64,000 nt of DNA from Flagellimonas sp. CMM7 (GCF_021390195.1 NZ_CP090003.1:3741501-3805500), one strand, 5' to 3'; positions 1 to 8,043 are shown, counted from the stretch's first letter. Numbers and translations are program-made. The notes: a model not told the origin generated them from the letters alone.

Positions 1-347
1 TTATCGAAAAAAGAACAAAGCCATAATTCGGTTTAAGAATAGGGTATATCACTGGTTTTTAGGAAGGATGACAACAGACCATTGGAAAAAAGTTGAAGCT
101 TGTATGTAAAAGCAATACAAAAACGAAGCTTATCAAAAACACTGGTCCATTTCATTAAAGGTAAATCCTATGGGTTACTGGAATATTAACTGCAGTGCTT
201 AATTTGGTGGCCATTCATGGAGTTGATTAATTGAAAAGAGGAAGAAGGAGCCATTGCTATTGGTGAGTCATAATTAAACTTAAGGAATTGTCACCTATAC
301 TGTCAACAAAAAAAAGCCCCTATTTTAGGGGCTTTTTAACTGATGTT
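1..347. other. Non-coding left flank of the integrated element
   Basis: No convincing coding frame was found here on either strand; short open stretches are broken by stops. The only clear element is the hairpin at 311-337. This stretch should be the original downstream flank of the tRNA-Ser gene, now separated from it by the inserted element. Confidence 0.6.
311..337 (-). terminator. Rho-independent terminator, probably the original tRNA-Ser terminator
   Basis: Perfect stem AAAAAGCCCC / GGGGCTTTTT with a 7-nt loop; read on the minus strand it is followed by a long T run. It lies 11 bp outside the left att repeat on the side that would have been directly downstream of the tRNA before insertion, so it was probably the tRNA terminator. 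Confidence 0.75.
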
Positions 348-360
348 GCGGAGAAAGAGG
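348..360. repeat. attL core: direct repeat of the tRNA-Ser 3' end
   Basis: GCGGAGAAAGAGG is identical to 8100-8112. The match stops at 361 (A versus G), so only the last bases of the tRNA acceptor arm are duplicated. Confidence 0.82.
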
Positions 361-422
361 AACTGCAACTTTACTTGTTATTATCTAAAAACCAGTTTTT
401 TAAACTAGTGTGTTTTACTAAT

Positions 423-441
423 ACTCACCGATTTACTCACC
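423..441. repeat. Left-end arm-type repeats, ACTCACC-N5-ACTCACC
   Basis: Two direct copies of ACTCACC with a 12-bp period lie 63 bp inside the left att core. The same arrangement occurs inside the right end at 7980-7998. The pattern fits arm-type binding sites of a tyrosine integrase or excisionase; the role is inferred. Confidence 0.6.
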
Positions 442-467
442 TCAAATTGAATTCTTAGTTGATGCTT

Positions 468-1355
468 TTAACTAGCAGCATTTTGATTATAACCTTTAAT
501 CGTATTATTGGGGTGATAAGGAAGGACAATATCATTACTGTGAAATAGCAATTCTGTTCCATTCTTACTTTGATGATTCAAACTGTATTTTAAACTATAG
601 GCTATCTTCTTAACTTCTGTATACATTTCCTCAATTTCACTGGTGTTATCATAAGTGACTATCCAATGTTTATGCTCAGAATTAACTATTGTTTCTGCAA
701 TCTTAAGATGATCATCGTGTTCGTAGAAATTGGTATATAGCTTTTTTCCTTTATTATAATATGGCGGATCCAGAAAAATTAATCCTTGGGTTTTGTTTTT
801 TCTTATCGTTGATGTAATAAACTCTACGGCATCCTGATTGTAAACATTTATATATTCTTTGTGGCAGGCAATTCTTTTTATCCTTCTAGCTAATTCATCT
901 TTATTGAATCTTGCATCAATTTTGTAATTTCCATTTTGATTTATTCCGCCAATAACACCCGCATTTATCATTCCAGACCTGTTAGTCCTATTAAGGAAAA
1001 AAGTTGAGAAACCAATATCTAACTGACTATAGTCTGCTTGATTTTGTTTTATATTGACTTGTTTCCTCCATTCTTCGATACTCACCTTAGTACTCCATAA
1101 CTTTCTTAAAAAGTCATCTGTGTCTTCCAATATTGAATTCCAAAATGAATAAATACCGTAATCAATATCATTTATGTTTATTTCAGAGACATAATCCTCA
1201 ATTAGCAAGCCTATAGCTATACTTGCACCGCCAGCATAGGGCTCCGAATATGAGCCTCCATTTAATTCGTTACTATTTATTAAATCTTTAGCAAATCCTA
1301 GAAGTTTTCCTTTGCCTCCGGGATAGCGTAATGGGGAATAATACTTTTGAGCCAT
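468..1355 (-). CDS. D12-class adenine-specific DNA methyltransferase
   Basis: A 295-residue protein of the Dam/D12 class (N6-adenine methylation of DNA using S-adenosylmethionine). The N-terminal RYPGGKGKL (about 10-18) and EPYAGG (38-43) match the SAM-binding motifs, and DPPY at 196-199 is the catalytic motif. The FFLNRTNRSGMI stretch (119-130) is typical of the family. Length fits a stand-alone methylase. It lies 22 bp downstream of the ParB-like gene on the same strand, so the two are probably one transcript. No recognisable restriction endonuclease is adjacent. It may protect the element, change host methylation, or be half of a defence module; the target sequence cannot be predicted. Confidence 0.9.
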   Translation of the reverse strand: MAQKYYSPLRYPGGKGKLLGFAKDLINSNELNGGSYSEPYAGGASIAIGLLIEDYVSEININDIDYGIYSFWNSILEDTDDFLRKLWSTKVSIEEWRKQVNIKQNQADYSQLDIGFSTFFLNRTNRSGMINAGVIGGINQNGNYKIDARFNKDELARRIKRIACHKEYINVYNQDAVEFITSTIRKNKTQGLIFLDPPYYNKGKKLYTNFYEHDDHLKIAETIVNSEHKHWIVTYDNTSEIEEMYTEVKKIAYSLKYSLNHQSKNGTELLFHSNDIVLPYHPNNTIKGYNQNAAS

Positions 1356-1377
1356 TTATATTTGAAGTTTGGTTGGT

Positions 1378-2781
1378 TTATTTTTTGGATTTGTTTTGAT
1401 TGATTAGTTCATCAATAATTGCTACAATGAGCGGTTCTAAAACTTCAAAATCATTAATTAATTGTAAACCAGTCATCGGGGTTGAACGCTTGGAATGCTT
1501 TGTCGCATTACCATATTTTGAGATATCATCTAATGATAGTCCAAAGTCCTTGTTTTCGGTTTTATTGGTGAAGCCTAGAGTTTGCATTTTATTCCTTAAA
1601 AAACCCGGGAATGCATCATTGTTAGATTTATTTAATAGGTTAGAAAGAACTTCAAAAAAACTCCATGCACCTACATACATTAATGTTGGATGGGCCTTTA
1701 GCGAGATAGTGTAAAGTGAATAATACAAATTGCTTAATTTTTTTGACTTCAGCGTTTCAAGTTTAGCAACAATTGTTTCAGATTTATTAATGCCATTTCC
1801 TGTAGTGCGTCCTCCAGTAGTTTGGTTGTTTTGATCTGAGGTATCATCATTGCTTGAGTCTTCAGTATTTTTGTTGGTATTACCAGTATCATTTGCTAAT
1901 TCACCACTGTTTTCTGAGTCTGCGAAACCATCATTCTTTACATCCTCTAATTCCTGATTATCTGGGGAAAGAAGATACTTTTCTAAGTATTTTTCTACAG
2001 TTTCTTGATCTGCGTAGCCCTCTCCTTTTCTTGAAAGCGTAAGTTCCTTTTTGGACATCGAATTCAAAAAGCTTTTGGCTTTGGTTGCTGCATCTTTAAC
2101 TAAATCCTTTCTAGCGGTTTTTTTGATGCGTTCACCCCTTTCGGAAAATATGTTGTCCGAGATGACTCCCTTTTTAAAGGCTGCTCTTGCAAGTCGTCTA
2201 AAAACCTCGTAGGAAAAATTTGAGCTATCTACAAATGTTGTGATACTTGGGTATTTAGACTCAGCTTCTGAGAGTAATGCCATTATGTACCATTCTTTAT
2301 CGTCGCCGATTTTTGTATCAAACCCGAATCGAGCTGCTGCATAAGCATTCCAGGGAATCCTGCTGGTACCATTTTTACCACTTGAATGTCTCTCATAAAC
2401 GGTACGAGAAACCAATTTCTTGTCATTTGATACCTGAGCTTGGACTGATGAAAAATTAATAGAATGCGACTTTCTTAATTCAGACGCATACTGTTTTATA
2501 GAGTCATTTGGAGCATAACTTTCGCTATGCAAAACTTTCAACGCTGATATTCTCCTGTTACCGTCGGAAACAATATTATCTTTACCTTTTTGATATACTA
2601 AAATCGGTTCACCCAGATCATCCTCCGCAATACTTTTCATTAAACCTCTGAAATATGAATTGTTGGCATTGTATATCTTCTTTATACATTCCTTTTGATT
2701 TTTCGCTTTTTGAAACCTATAATTACCTTCATCTAAAGAAAGTTCATCTATGTCAAATTCCTTAATTTCTTCAAATCTCAT
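1378..2781 (-). CDS. ParB/sulfiredoxin-fold protein with HEPN-like C-terminus
   Basis: A 467-residue protein with a ParB/Srx-type N-terminal domain: DGNRR at 73-77 followed by a basic helix resembles the nucleotide-binding motif of the ParB superfamily. The middle is charged (about 200-300), followed by a low-complexity Asn/Ser/Thr/Gly-rich linker (about 290-330). The C-terminal 120 residues are helical and contain a GNATKH motif reminiscent of HEPN/DUF4145-type domains; this second assignment is weak. The gene precedes the D12 methyltransferase and no parA is present, so a plain partition role is unlikely. ParB-fold proteins with this motif occur in defence and DNA-modification contexts, which makes an anti-phage or modification role possible. 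The exact function is unknown. Confidence 0.65.
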   Translation of the reverse strand: MRFEEIKEFDIDELSLDEGNYRFQKAKNQKECIKKIYNANNSYFRGLMKSIAEDDLGEPILVYQKGKDNIVSDGNRRISALKVLHSESYAPNDSIKQYASELRKSHSINFSSVQAQVSNDKKLVSRTVYERHSSGKNGTSRIPWNAYAAARFGFDTKIGDDKEWYIMALLSEAESKYPSITTFVDSSNFSYEVFRRLARAAFKKGVISDNIFSERGERIKKTARKDLVKDAATKAKSFLNSMSKKELTLSRKGEGYADQETVEKYLEKYLLSPDNQELEDVKNDGFADSENSGELANDTGNTNKNTEDSSNDDTSDQNNQTTGGRTTGNGINKSETIVAKLETLKSKKLSNLYYSLYTISLKAHPTLMYVGAWSFFEVLSNLLNKSNNDAFPGFLRNKMQTLGFTNKTENKDFGLSLDDISKYGNATKHSKRSTPMTGLQLINDFEVLEPLIVAIIDELINQNKSKK

Positions 2782-3062
2782 TATTTAAGCCGTGTATAAA
2801 TTATGGTATAGATATTAAATTTAATCGGGAGAAGTTTTTGATTGACAAGTTATGAAAATATTATTTCTTAACATATTTGTAGGTAATTTCCCTAATCATT
2901 GTTAATACTAATTTTGCTACATACTCTTATATTAATAGTTTGTAAAATTCAAATCTTACCTTGGTTTGAAAATTGTTCCGACTTTATGGTGTCCAGATAG
3001 GTAAGTGTTCAATAAAATCTGAGTAGGGCGCATTTTTTATGCCGTATTGTCATTTCTAATCT
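2782..3062. other. AT-rich intergenic region upstream of the ParB-methyltransferase module
   Basis: No gene supported. It must hold the promoter of the minus-strand ParB-like/methyltransferase pair, but no clean TAnnTTTG box was found. Together with 3063-3247 it separates the cargo module from the mobilization genes. Confidence 0.5.
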
Positions 3063-3203
3063 TCAAAGAATCCACGATGTTTCTTGAAGATTTTTCAAGA
3101 GAGCTTTCTTGTCAAAGTTAAAATTTCCATCTAAGCCATATTTATAAGCGGTGTCCGCTAATTTGAAAATGGTGAGTAATTCAAGATGTGTCTTTGTTGC
3201 CAC
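3063..3203 (-). CDS. Possible 46-residue protein or gene remnant
   Basis: A minus-strand frame starting with GTG at 3203 encodes 46 residues including LADTAYKYGLDGNF and LLKNLQETSW, with a protein-like composition and a TGA stop at 3063. The frame stays open upstream of the GTG through the hairpin region, so it could be the 3' end of a truncated gene. No family is recognised. It may also be a chance frame over a conserved transfer-origin region. Confidence 0.3.
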   Translation of the reverse strand: MATKTHLELLTIFKLADTAYKYGLDGNFNFDKKALLKNLQETSWIL

Positions 3204-3247
3204 AAAAACAATCTTGCTTTGCTCCCGAGGGTCGCAAAGAGAAAAAA
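3190..3247. other. Candidate transfer origin (oriT) upstream of mobC
   Basis: Two small inverted repeats lie just before the first mobilization gene: TTTGT-TGCC-ACAAA (3193-3206) and CTTTGC-N11-GCAAAG (3217-3222 with 3234-3239) around the GC-rich TCCCGAGGGTC. Origins of transfer of Bacteroidota mobilizable elements commonly lie directly upstream of the mob genes and contain inverted repeats beside the nick. The assignment rests on position and structure only. Confidence 0.4.
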
Positions 3248-3544
3248 ATGAAAAGGGACTATATCAAGTTCAGATGCAGTATTTATGAAAAGAAGGTGCT
3301 GAGGAAAAGAGCTCAAAGGGCGGGGATTTCTCTATCTGAGTACTGCCGTAGTTCCGCCTTGGACAACAATATCATAGAACGTTTGACATCGGAGCAATTG
3401 GCACATTATGCCATGTTGGTGAAATATAAGAACAACTTTACAAGAATTGGCAATATGTTTAAAAAACGCAATTCCAAACTAGCAGAGGAAGTGCTTCAGC
3501 TGGCTGAAGAAATTAGAAAACACCTCTACAATTTCAAAAAATGA
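3248..3544 (+). CDS. mobC: MobC-like relaxosome accessory protein
   Basis: A 98-residue basic protein with a ribbon-helix-helix-like N-terminus (YIKFRCSIYEKKVLRKRAQRA) followed by helices, matching Bacteroidota MobC-type mobilization proteins that bind oriT and help the relaxase nick. The frame is open from 3188, but ATG at 3248 gives the family-like start MKRDYIKF and avoids translation through the inverted repeats. Its end overlaps the relaxase start by 4 nt (ATGA), indicating translational coupling. Confidence 0.8.
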   Translation: MKRDYIKFRCSIYEKKVLRKRAQRAGISLSEYCRSSALDNNIIERLTSEQLAHYAMLVKYKNNFTRIGNMFKKRNSKLAEEVLQLAEEIRKHLYNFKK

Positions 3545-4410
3545 TAGGCAAAGGTAAATCCATATCACATACTAAAGCATCGATTGGTTATGGATTGAAC
3601 CAAGAGAAGAATGCCGAAATTGTCCATAGCCAACATTTAGCAGGGGAAACACCAAAAGACATTGCTGATGAGTTCAAAATCATACAGCAGCAAAACATAA
3701 GATGCAGGAATAATACCCTCAGCTTTGTATTAAGTCCCACGATTAAAGATGGTAAAAATCTAAGTCAACGGAAACTAAAGGAAGTCACCAAAAGGTTTGT
3801 CAAACAAATGGACTTGAAGAACAATCAGGCCATTGCTTTTGTACATCGAGACAAACTTCATATCCACATTCATTTGTATGTCAACAGAATCGGTTTTGAT
3901 GGAAAAGCATACAACGACAGCTTTATTGGAAAACGCAGTCAACTTACTGCTCAGGAAGTCGCCAAAGAAATTGGGTTGACGACCGTAAAAGAGGTGCAAC
4001 AGGGAAAGCTGAATGAAATAAAGCAAATAAGAAACGAAATAAAACGAATCCACGAAAAGGTAATGAAAGAGAACAGCCCGACGGATTTTGATTGTTATAT
4101 GAAATACATGAAGAAGGAAAAAGTAAAACTGATTCCTCATATCAATAAATCGAACAAGTTACAAGGTTTTCGATTTGAGTACAAAGGCCATAGTCTAAAA
4201 GGCAGTGAGGTTCACCGTTCAATTTCGATGAAGAACTTGACAGCAGAATTATCCAAGAACAATGAAAAGGGTATTCTTATTAATGGTTCAAATGCCGTCC
4301 AGCTAGTGGGCAAGACCGTGGAGTTGACTGCCAACATTGCCAAACACCTTTCTAAGACGATAATAAAGAAAACGATTAAAAAAGGTTTGGAAACAGGTAT
4401 TGGAATATAA
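3541..4410 (+). CDS. Relaxase (MobA/VirD2 family)
   Basis: A 289-residue relaxase that should nick the element at oriT and stay covalently bound to the transferred strand. The metal-binding histidine triad is clear: HRDKLHIHIHLYVNR at about 102-116, with H107, H109 and H111. A tyrosine nucleophile is expected near the N-terminus; Y17 is a candidate. It is short and has no helicase or primase domain, as usual for mobilizable elements of this phylum. It overlaps mobC by 4 nt and is followed by a small membrane protein gene. No coupling protein or type IV secretion genes lie in the element, so transfer would rely on a co-resident conjugative element. Confidence 0.9.
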   Translation: MIGKGKSISHTKASIGYGLNQEKNAEIVHSQHLAGETPKDIADEFKIIQQQNIRCRNNTLSFVLSPTIKDGKNLSQRKLKEVTKRFVKQMDLKNNQAIAFVHRDKLHIHIHLYVNRIGFDGKAYNDSFIGKRSQLTAQEVAKEIGLTTVKEVQQGKLNEIKQIRNEIKRIHEKVMKENSPTDFDCYMKYMKKEKVKLIPHINKSNKLQGFRFEYKGHSLKGSEVHRSISMKNLTAELSKNNEKGILINGSNAVQLVGKTVELTANIAKHLSKTIIKKTIKKGLETGIGI

Positions 4411-4431
4411 ACACCAATAAAAAAGCACACT

Positions 4432-4899
4432 ATGAATAAGATGGATGAAATCATGGAACTACTGACAGAGGAAATCGAAGGGTTCAACCGTTCGATAAAA
4501 AAACTGGAAAAACTTTCTCGGAAATGGGACGACCTAAGAATAAAGGCCGATTCCTCTCATATAGAAGACTATATTAAGGATTTCTTGCAACAACAAAAAA
4601 TAGGTATAGATACCTATAAAGAGGGAGCTAAAGAAACAAGCCGAATAATCAAATCAGCTACTTTAATCCCAAGATGGCTTATAACCCTATGTTGTGTAGC
4701 AACTTGTATTATAATGTTCACCTTTGGCTATTTCGGGTATCATTTTATAAGATTCGAGGAAAATAAACAAGAAGCTTTTAGGCAGGGAAGGGTAGAGGCC
4801 ATTTCCGAACTAGGAGGTTATTTTGATGACCATCCTATTATTTATAGGGATTTCCAAAGGTGGTCTAAAAAGAAAGATTCCCCTTCAAATCAAGAGTAG
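4432..4899 (+). CDS. Mobilization-associated coiled-coil membrane protein
   Basis: A 155-residue protein with an N-terminal charged helical/coiled-coil part (1-75), one transmembrane segment at about 82-106, and a short charged C-terminal tail. It lies 21 bp after the relaxase on the same strand, in the position where Bacteroidota mob operons often carry a third small gene. A membrane anchor could tether the relaxosome to the transfer machinery; this is inference from position. ATG at 4441 is an alternative start. Confidence 0.6.
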   Translation: MNKMDEIMELLTEEIEGFNRSIKKLEKLSRKWDDLRIKADSSHIEDYIKDFLQQQKIGIDTYKEGAKETSRIIKSATLIPRWLITLCCVATCIIMFTFGYFGYHFIRFEENKQEAFRQGRVEAISELGGYFDDHPIIYRDFQRWSKKKDSPSNQE

Positions 4900-4900
4900 G

Positions 4901-4974
4901 TTGCGCCCTATTGGGTTTTTGCTTCACGCTTATCTGTCGGAACACTACAAAAACCCAACAGAATCCATGCGCAA
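4901..4974. repeat. Nested inverted repeat between mob genes and the Doc toxin gene
   Basis: An outer pair TTGCGC (4901-4906) / GCGCAA (4969-4974) encloses a perfect 11-bp pair TTGGGTTTTTG (4911-4921) / CAAAAACCCAA (4948-4958) around a 26-nt loop. It lies between convergent genes, but neither arm is followed by a T run, so a simple terminator is not the best reading. It could be a recombination, replication or transfer site of the element. Confidence 0.65.
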
Positions 4975-5040
4975 AGTTTAAGGGTAAGAATTTGGGTATA
5001 GCTTATTAGATAAATCTAAATACAAATAATGACAATGAAT

Positions 5041-5472
5041 CTAGAATGAAATGGCGTCGATTATTTTAAGTTTGAGCGTCTCATTAAACTCATTTTCGGT
5101 AATGATTGAGAATACTATTTCATGTAGTAAATCCTTATCAATTCGATTATCAGCAATATGAACCGAAATGTTTTCCATTTCGATAATGAATTTGTCAATA
5201 CAATAACCCAAACCATTTATTTCAAGAAAATATGAACCAAGTGCTATACTACTTCTTTTATTACCATCGCTAAATGCATGATTCTTGTTTATTGAAAAGA
5301 CCAGATGAGTGAGCTTAGTTTCAAATTCTGGGTAGTATAAATCATTCTGAATATGTTCTAACACGCTTTCTAATAAGCCTAAATTATTAATGCCATGTTT
5401 ACCTCCTGATTCATTGATTATAAAATCATGTTCTTTAATGGCATACTCAATATTAAAATAGTTAAATGACAT
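5041..5472 (-). CDS. doc: Doc-family (Fic-fold) toxin
   Basis: A 143-residue Fic/Doc protein. The catalytic motif NHAFSDGNKRSS (64-75) matches HxFx(D)xNKR of Doc, with H65, F67, D69 and NKR at 71-73; the DGNKR form is closer to Doc than to the DGNGRxxR of AMP-transferring Fic enzymes. Doc of phage P1 phosphorylates elongation factor Tu and stops translation. The N-terminal GGKHGINNLGLLES stretch also fits the family. The gene lies 2 bp downstream of a larger gene (5475-6539) on the same strand, as expected for a toxin after its antitoxin, and probably stabilises the element. Confidence 0.85.
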   Translation of the reverse strand: MSFNYFNIEYAIKEHDFIINESGGKHGINNLGLLESVLEHIQNDLYYPEFETKLTHLVFSINKNHAFSDGNKRSSIALGSYFLEINGLGYCIDKFIIEMENISVHIADNRIDKDLLHEIVFSIITENEFNETLKLKIIDAISF

Positions 5473-5474
5473 TT

Positions 5475-6539
5475 TTACCTATTTTTTAGACGCTTGAACA
5501 CTTCCATATTTTCTTTTAATCTTTCCTCCAAAGCCATACTGCGCTCTCCTAAGAACTTATCGAACTCTTGGGCGTTCAAATGTGTGACATAGCTTTTCAA
5601 TTTTTCATGAAGTGCGTCACGAAAAGCCATGTCTCTACTGGCCATTAGAGTTCTTGCCTTTTCAAGTAATGGTTGCAATAAAGATTGATTAGTTGATTCG
5701 AATTTATCAAAGAGATTAATTGCTTCTGGAATAGTTAACTTTCTTCCAACACTTTTAAATTTTTTTGTCAAATAGTCTGAAAAGCCATTTTCGTATGCTG
5801 CGATTAAGTCAAGTACTTCAGAATACATTGTGCCTCGCACTGAGTCATTAGCTTTTAGTTTGAGTATTTGTTTATATTCTTTGGCATTTTCGTGAAATAT
5901 ACTGTTATAAACAGTGTCTGTGAATTGAGCATATTTCCATTTATTATCAACTATACAGTCGTCTAATGCATCAGTAAATGCTTGTCTATAGTTATATTCT
6001 CTGATTGCACTTGGCAGAAACTCGTCTTCTCTTTGATTGACATATTTTGTAGCTCCTCCTATTTTTTCATTAAGTGTATCTATAACTATATCAAGTATTA
6101 GAGCTCTAAGTTGTTTAGCTCTATCACTTTCAGTAAGAAGCATACCTATATTTAGGAAAGTTCTAAAATCAAAAACTCCAAGTTTAGGAACTTTGGCCAT
6201 GTCACCGACATCAATGTCGGTAACATCCTTATTAGTAGGTTTACTATTTTCTTTATCATTTAGATATTTATAATATGCATCTTTAAACCTTTTAAGTCTA
6301 TCACCAGTTAAAACTTCATATCCGTTATCTAAAAACTCTTGTTCATACTGTTCAATATATCTTTCAATAGTCCTTAAGTCAATATCATAAAAATCTGAAA
6401 TTTGTCTTTTAGTATATTTCAAAGCAGATTCAAATTTTATTCCAGGAAAAGCTATCTCTTTCTCAATCTCAATTAGAGCATATTTGTTGTTAAGGATATT
6501 TCTTCTGTGAATATCTGATGTGGTTAAGCTTTTGCTCAT
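5475..6539 (-). CDS. RhuM-like DNA-binding partner of Doc, putative antitoxin
   Basis: A 354-residue protein. The N-terminal 75 residues include TKRQISDFYDIDLRTIERYIEQY, a likely helix-turn-helix. The central FDFRTFLNIGMLLTESDRAKQLRAL region (about 122-146) resembles the RhuM/Rha-type segment of phage-related DNA-binding proteins. The rest is helical and charged. It sits 2 bp upstream of doc, so the pair has the order and spacing of a toxin-antitoxin operon, but the protein is far larger than the usual Phd antitoxin (about 70-80 residues). Antitoxin and autorepressor function are inferred from context. Confidence 0.6.
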   Translation of the reverse strand: MSKSLTTSDIHRRNILNNKYALIEIEKEIAFPGIKFESALKYTKRQISDFYDIDLRTIERYIEQYEQEFLDNGYEVLTGDRLKRFKDAYYKYLNDKENSKPTNKDVTDIDVGDMAKVPKLGVFDFRTFLNIGMLLTESDRAKQLRALILDIVIDTLNEKIGGATKYVNQREDEFLPSAIREYNYRQAFTDALDDCIVDNKWKYAQFTDTVYNSIFHENAKEYKQILKLKANDSVRGTMYSEVLDLIAAYENGFSDYLTKKFKSVGRKLTIPEAINLFDKFESTNQSLLQPLLEKARTLMASRDMAFRDALHEKLKSYVTHLNAQEFDKFLGERSMALEERLKENMEVFKRLKNR

Positions 6540-6615
6540 TTATCTAATTTTAAAAAAACTGCTATAAATTCTATTCTTTATCAATTGTATTCTAGTAATA
6601 AATTCTCTAAATCTA

Positions 6616-7896
6616 CTAAGATTTGCTTTTAACTAATTTACTTTCATCTTGAGACTTCAATTTCTCTCTTAGCATCTGCATGTCTTGACTTACTCTGCTA
6701 TTTAAAATCTTTGCATAATGCTGAGTAGTTCTTAAGTTTTTATGCCCCAACATTTTACTAACTGATTCTATAGAAACACCATTGGTCAAGGTTACAGTCG
6801 TTGCAAAAGTATGTCTTGCTAAATGAGTAGTAAGATTCTTTTTAATGCCACTAATATGGGCAATCTCTTTAAGATAAGCATTCATTTTTTGGTTAGTAAG
6901 TACCGGAAGCACTCTATCATTTATTAAATATGGGCTTTCCACGTATTTATCCAATATCATTTGTGCTGTTGGTAGAATGGGAATATTAGCTTTAGATTTA
7001 GTTTTGGTTCGAGCAGTATTAATCCAGTTCTCTCCGTCAATTCCTTTATTGATATCGTTCTTATTTAGCTTTTTTACATCAGCATAAGCTAATCCAGTAA
7101 AGCAACAGAAAACAAAGATGTCCCTTACGTGTTCTAAACGAGAGATTCGAAATTCGGTATCCAACAATTGTTGAATTTCATCCGCGGAAAGAAATTCACG
7201 TTCTACTTTTTTAAGCCGTACTTTCCAATTAACAAAAGGATCTTTAGCAATCCAATCATTGGCATGGGCTATCCTAATGATTTTTTTGAAATTCATCACA
7301 TACTTTATTGCTGTATTATGACTGCACTTTCGCACAGCCTTTAAATAGTATTCAAATCCACTTATGAACTTGTGATTCACATCCTTTACAGGGATGTCAT
7401 TCTTTTCATAATCTCTGTTAATATAGTCAGTGACATGCTTCTTAGCTGTTCTATATCGTTCTGCTGTACCAGCGGAAAAATCTTTACCAATGAGTTTATT
7501 TACTTGGTCATTATGCTCTTGAAAAAGTTCCAATAGCATCTTCTCTGGCTTTTTCCTTCCCAAATACATCTCTTTTATCATATGAGCAGTAACTTCCCTA
7601 TTTTCTTCCTGTAGCTTATCATAAAGTTTAAATAACCTTGTGCGGATATTATTCAAATGAATATTTAGCTCCCTTGTTGAAGCCGTTTTACCCTGTAAAA
7701 ACTCCTTGGTCGAATCCCATTTGGATAAATCTACCTTACGTTGAGTACTCACTTCACATCGCTTTCCGTTTACCGTTATTCTTAGGTATAATAGGGCTTT
7801 TCCACGTTTGTCGGCATCATTTCTCTTGGGATAAAATAGGATGGAGAAAGTATTTTTCATAGGTGAGTACTTTGAATTAAGATAAAACCGCTTCAT
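6616..7896 (-). CDS. int: Tyrosine recombinase/integrase of the element
   Basis: A 426-residue integrase with an N-terminal arm-binding domain, a SAM-like core-binding domain (about 100-210) and a C-terminal catalytic domain. HLARH at 358-362, H385 in LGHKN and nucleophile Y394 in TTQHYAKI are visible. The first catalytic arginine position (TGLAYAD) holds alanine, as in several Bacteroidota integrases that lack the canonical Arg I. Two starts are possible: ATG at 7896, or ATG at 7860 (MKNTFSILF), the common start in this family. An ACTCACC motif lies just upstream of the second. Adjacency to the tRNA and att site shows it drives site-specific integration into tRNA-Ser. Confidence 0.93.
   Translation of the reverse strand: MKRFYLNSKYSPMKNTFSILFYPKRNDADKRGKALLYLRITVNGKRCEVSTQRKVDLSKWDSTKEFLQGKTASTRELNIHLNNIRTRLFKLYDKLQEENREVTAHMIKEMYLGRKKPEKMLLELFQEHNDQVNKLIGKDFSAGTAERYRTAKKHVTDYINRDYEKNDIPVKDVNHKFISGFEYYLKAVRKCSHNTAIKYVMNFKKIIRIAHANDWIAKDPFVNWKVRLKKVEREFLSADEIQQLLDTEFRISRLEHVRDIFVFCCFTGLAYADVKKLNKNDINKGIDGENWINTARTKTKSKANIPILPTAQMILDKYVESPYLINDRVLPVLTNQKMNAYLKEIAHISGIKKNLTTHLARHTFATTVTLTNGVSIESVSKMLGHKNLRTTQHYAKILNSRVSQDMQMLREKLKSQDESKLVKSKS
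7862..7868 (-). promoter_or_regulatory. Inverted ACTCACC motif at the integrase start
   Basis: GGTGAGT on the plus strand is an ACTCACC copy in reverse orientation, directly upstream of the alternative integrase start at 7860. A second reverse copy is at 7954-7960. It may allow autoregulation of the integrase or be part of the attachment complex. Confidence 0.4.
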
Positions 7897-7903
7897 TAAA
7901 GTA

Positions 7904-7912
7904 CAAAAAATA
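7904..7912 (-). promoter_or_regulatory. Possible integrase promoter -7 element
   Basis: On the minus strand TATTTTTTG resembles the Bacteroidota -7 box TAnnTTTG with one extra base in the spacer. It lies 8 bp upstream of the ATG at 7896 and 44 bp upstream of the ATG at 7860. Confidence 0.3.
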
Positions 7913-7953
7913 CACTTGTAAATAAAAGAAAATCAATAAATTATAGCTGAATA

Positions 7954-7998
7954 GGTGAGTATTTTAAATTTTAATTTTTACTCACCTATTTACTCACT
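7954..7998. repeat. Right-end arm-type repeats (ACTCACC family)
   Basis: ACTCACC at 7980-7986 and ACTCACT at 7992-7998 repeat the 12-bp period seen at the left end (423-441), and a reverse copy GGTGAGT lies at 7954-7960. The cluster is about 100 bp inside the right att core, a normal position for integrase arm sites. Confidence 0.6.
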
Positions 7999-8043
7999 TT
8001 TTTAATAATATCACATGACATTATCTGATATCAATAAAAATGA

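Noticed and set aside
348..360. Short tRNA-like sequence considered as a tRNA pseudogene
   Set aside because: Only the last 13 bp of tRNA-Ser are present; best explained as the attL core repeat of the inserted element.
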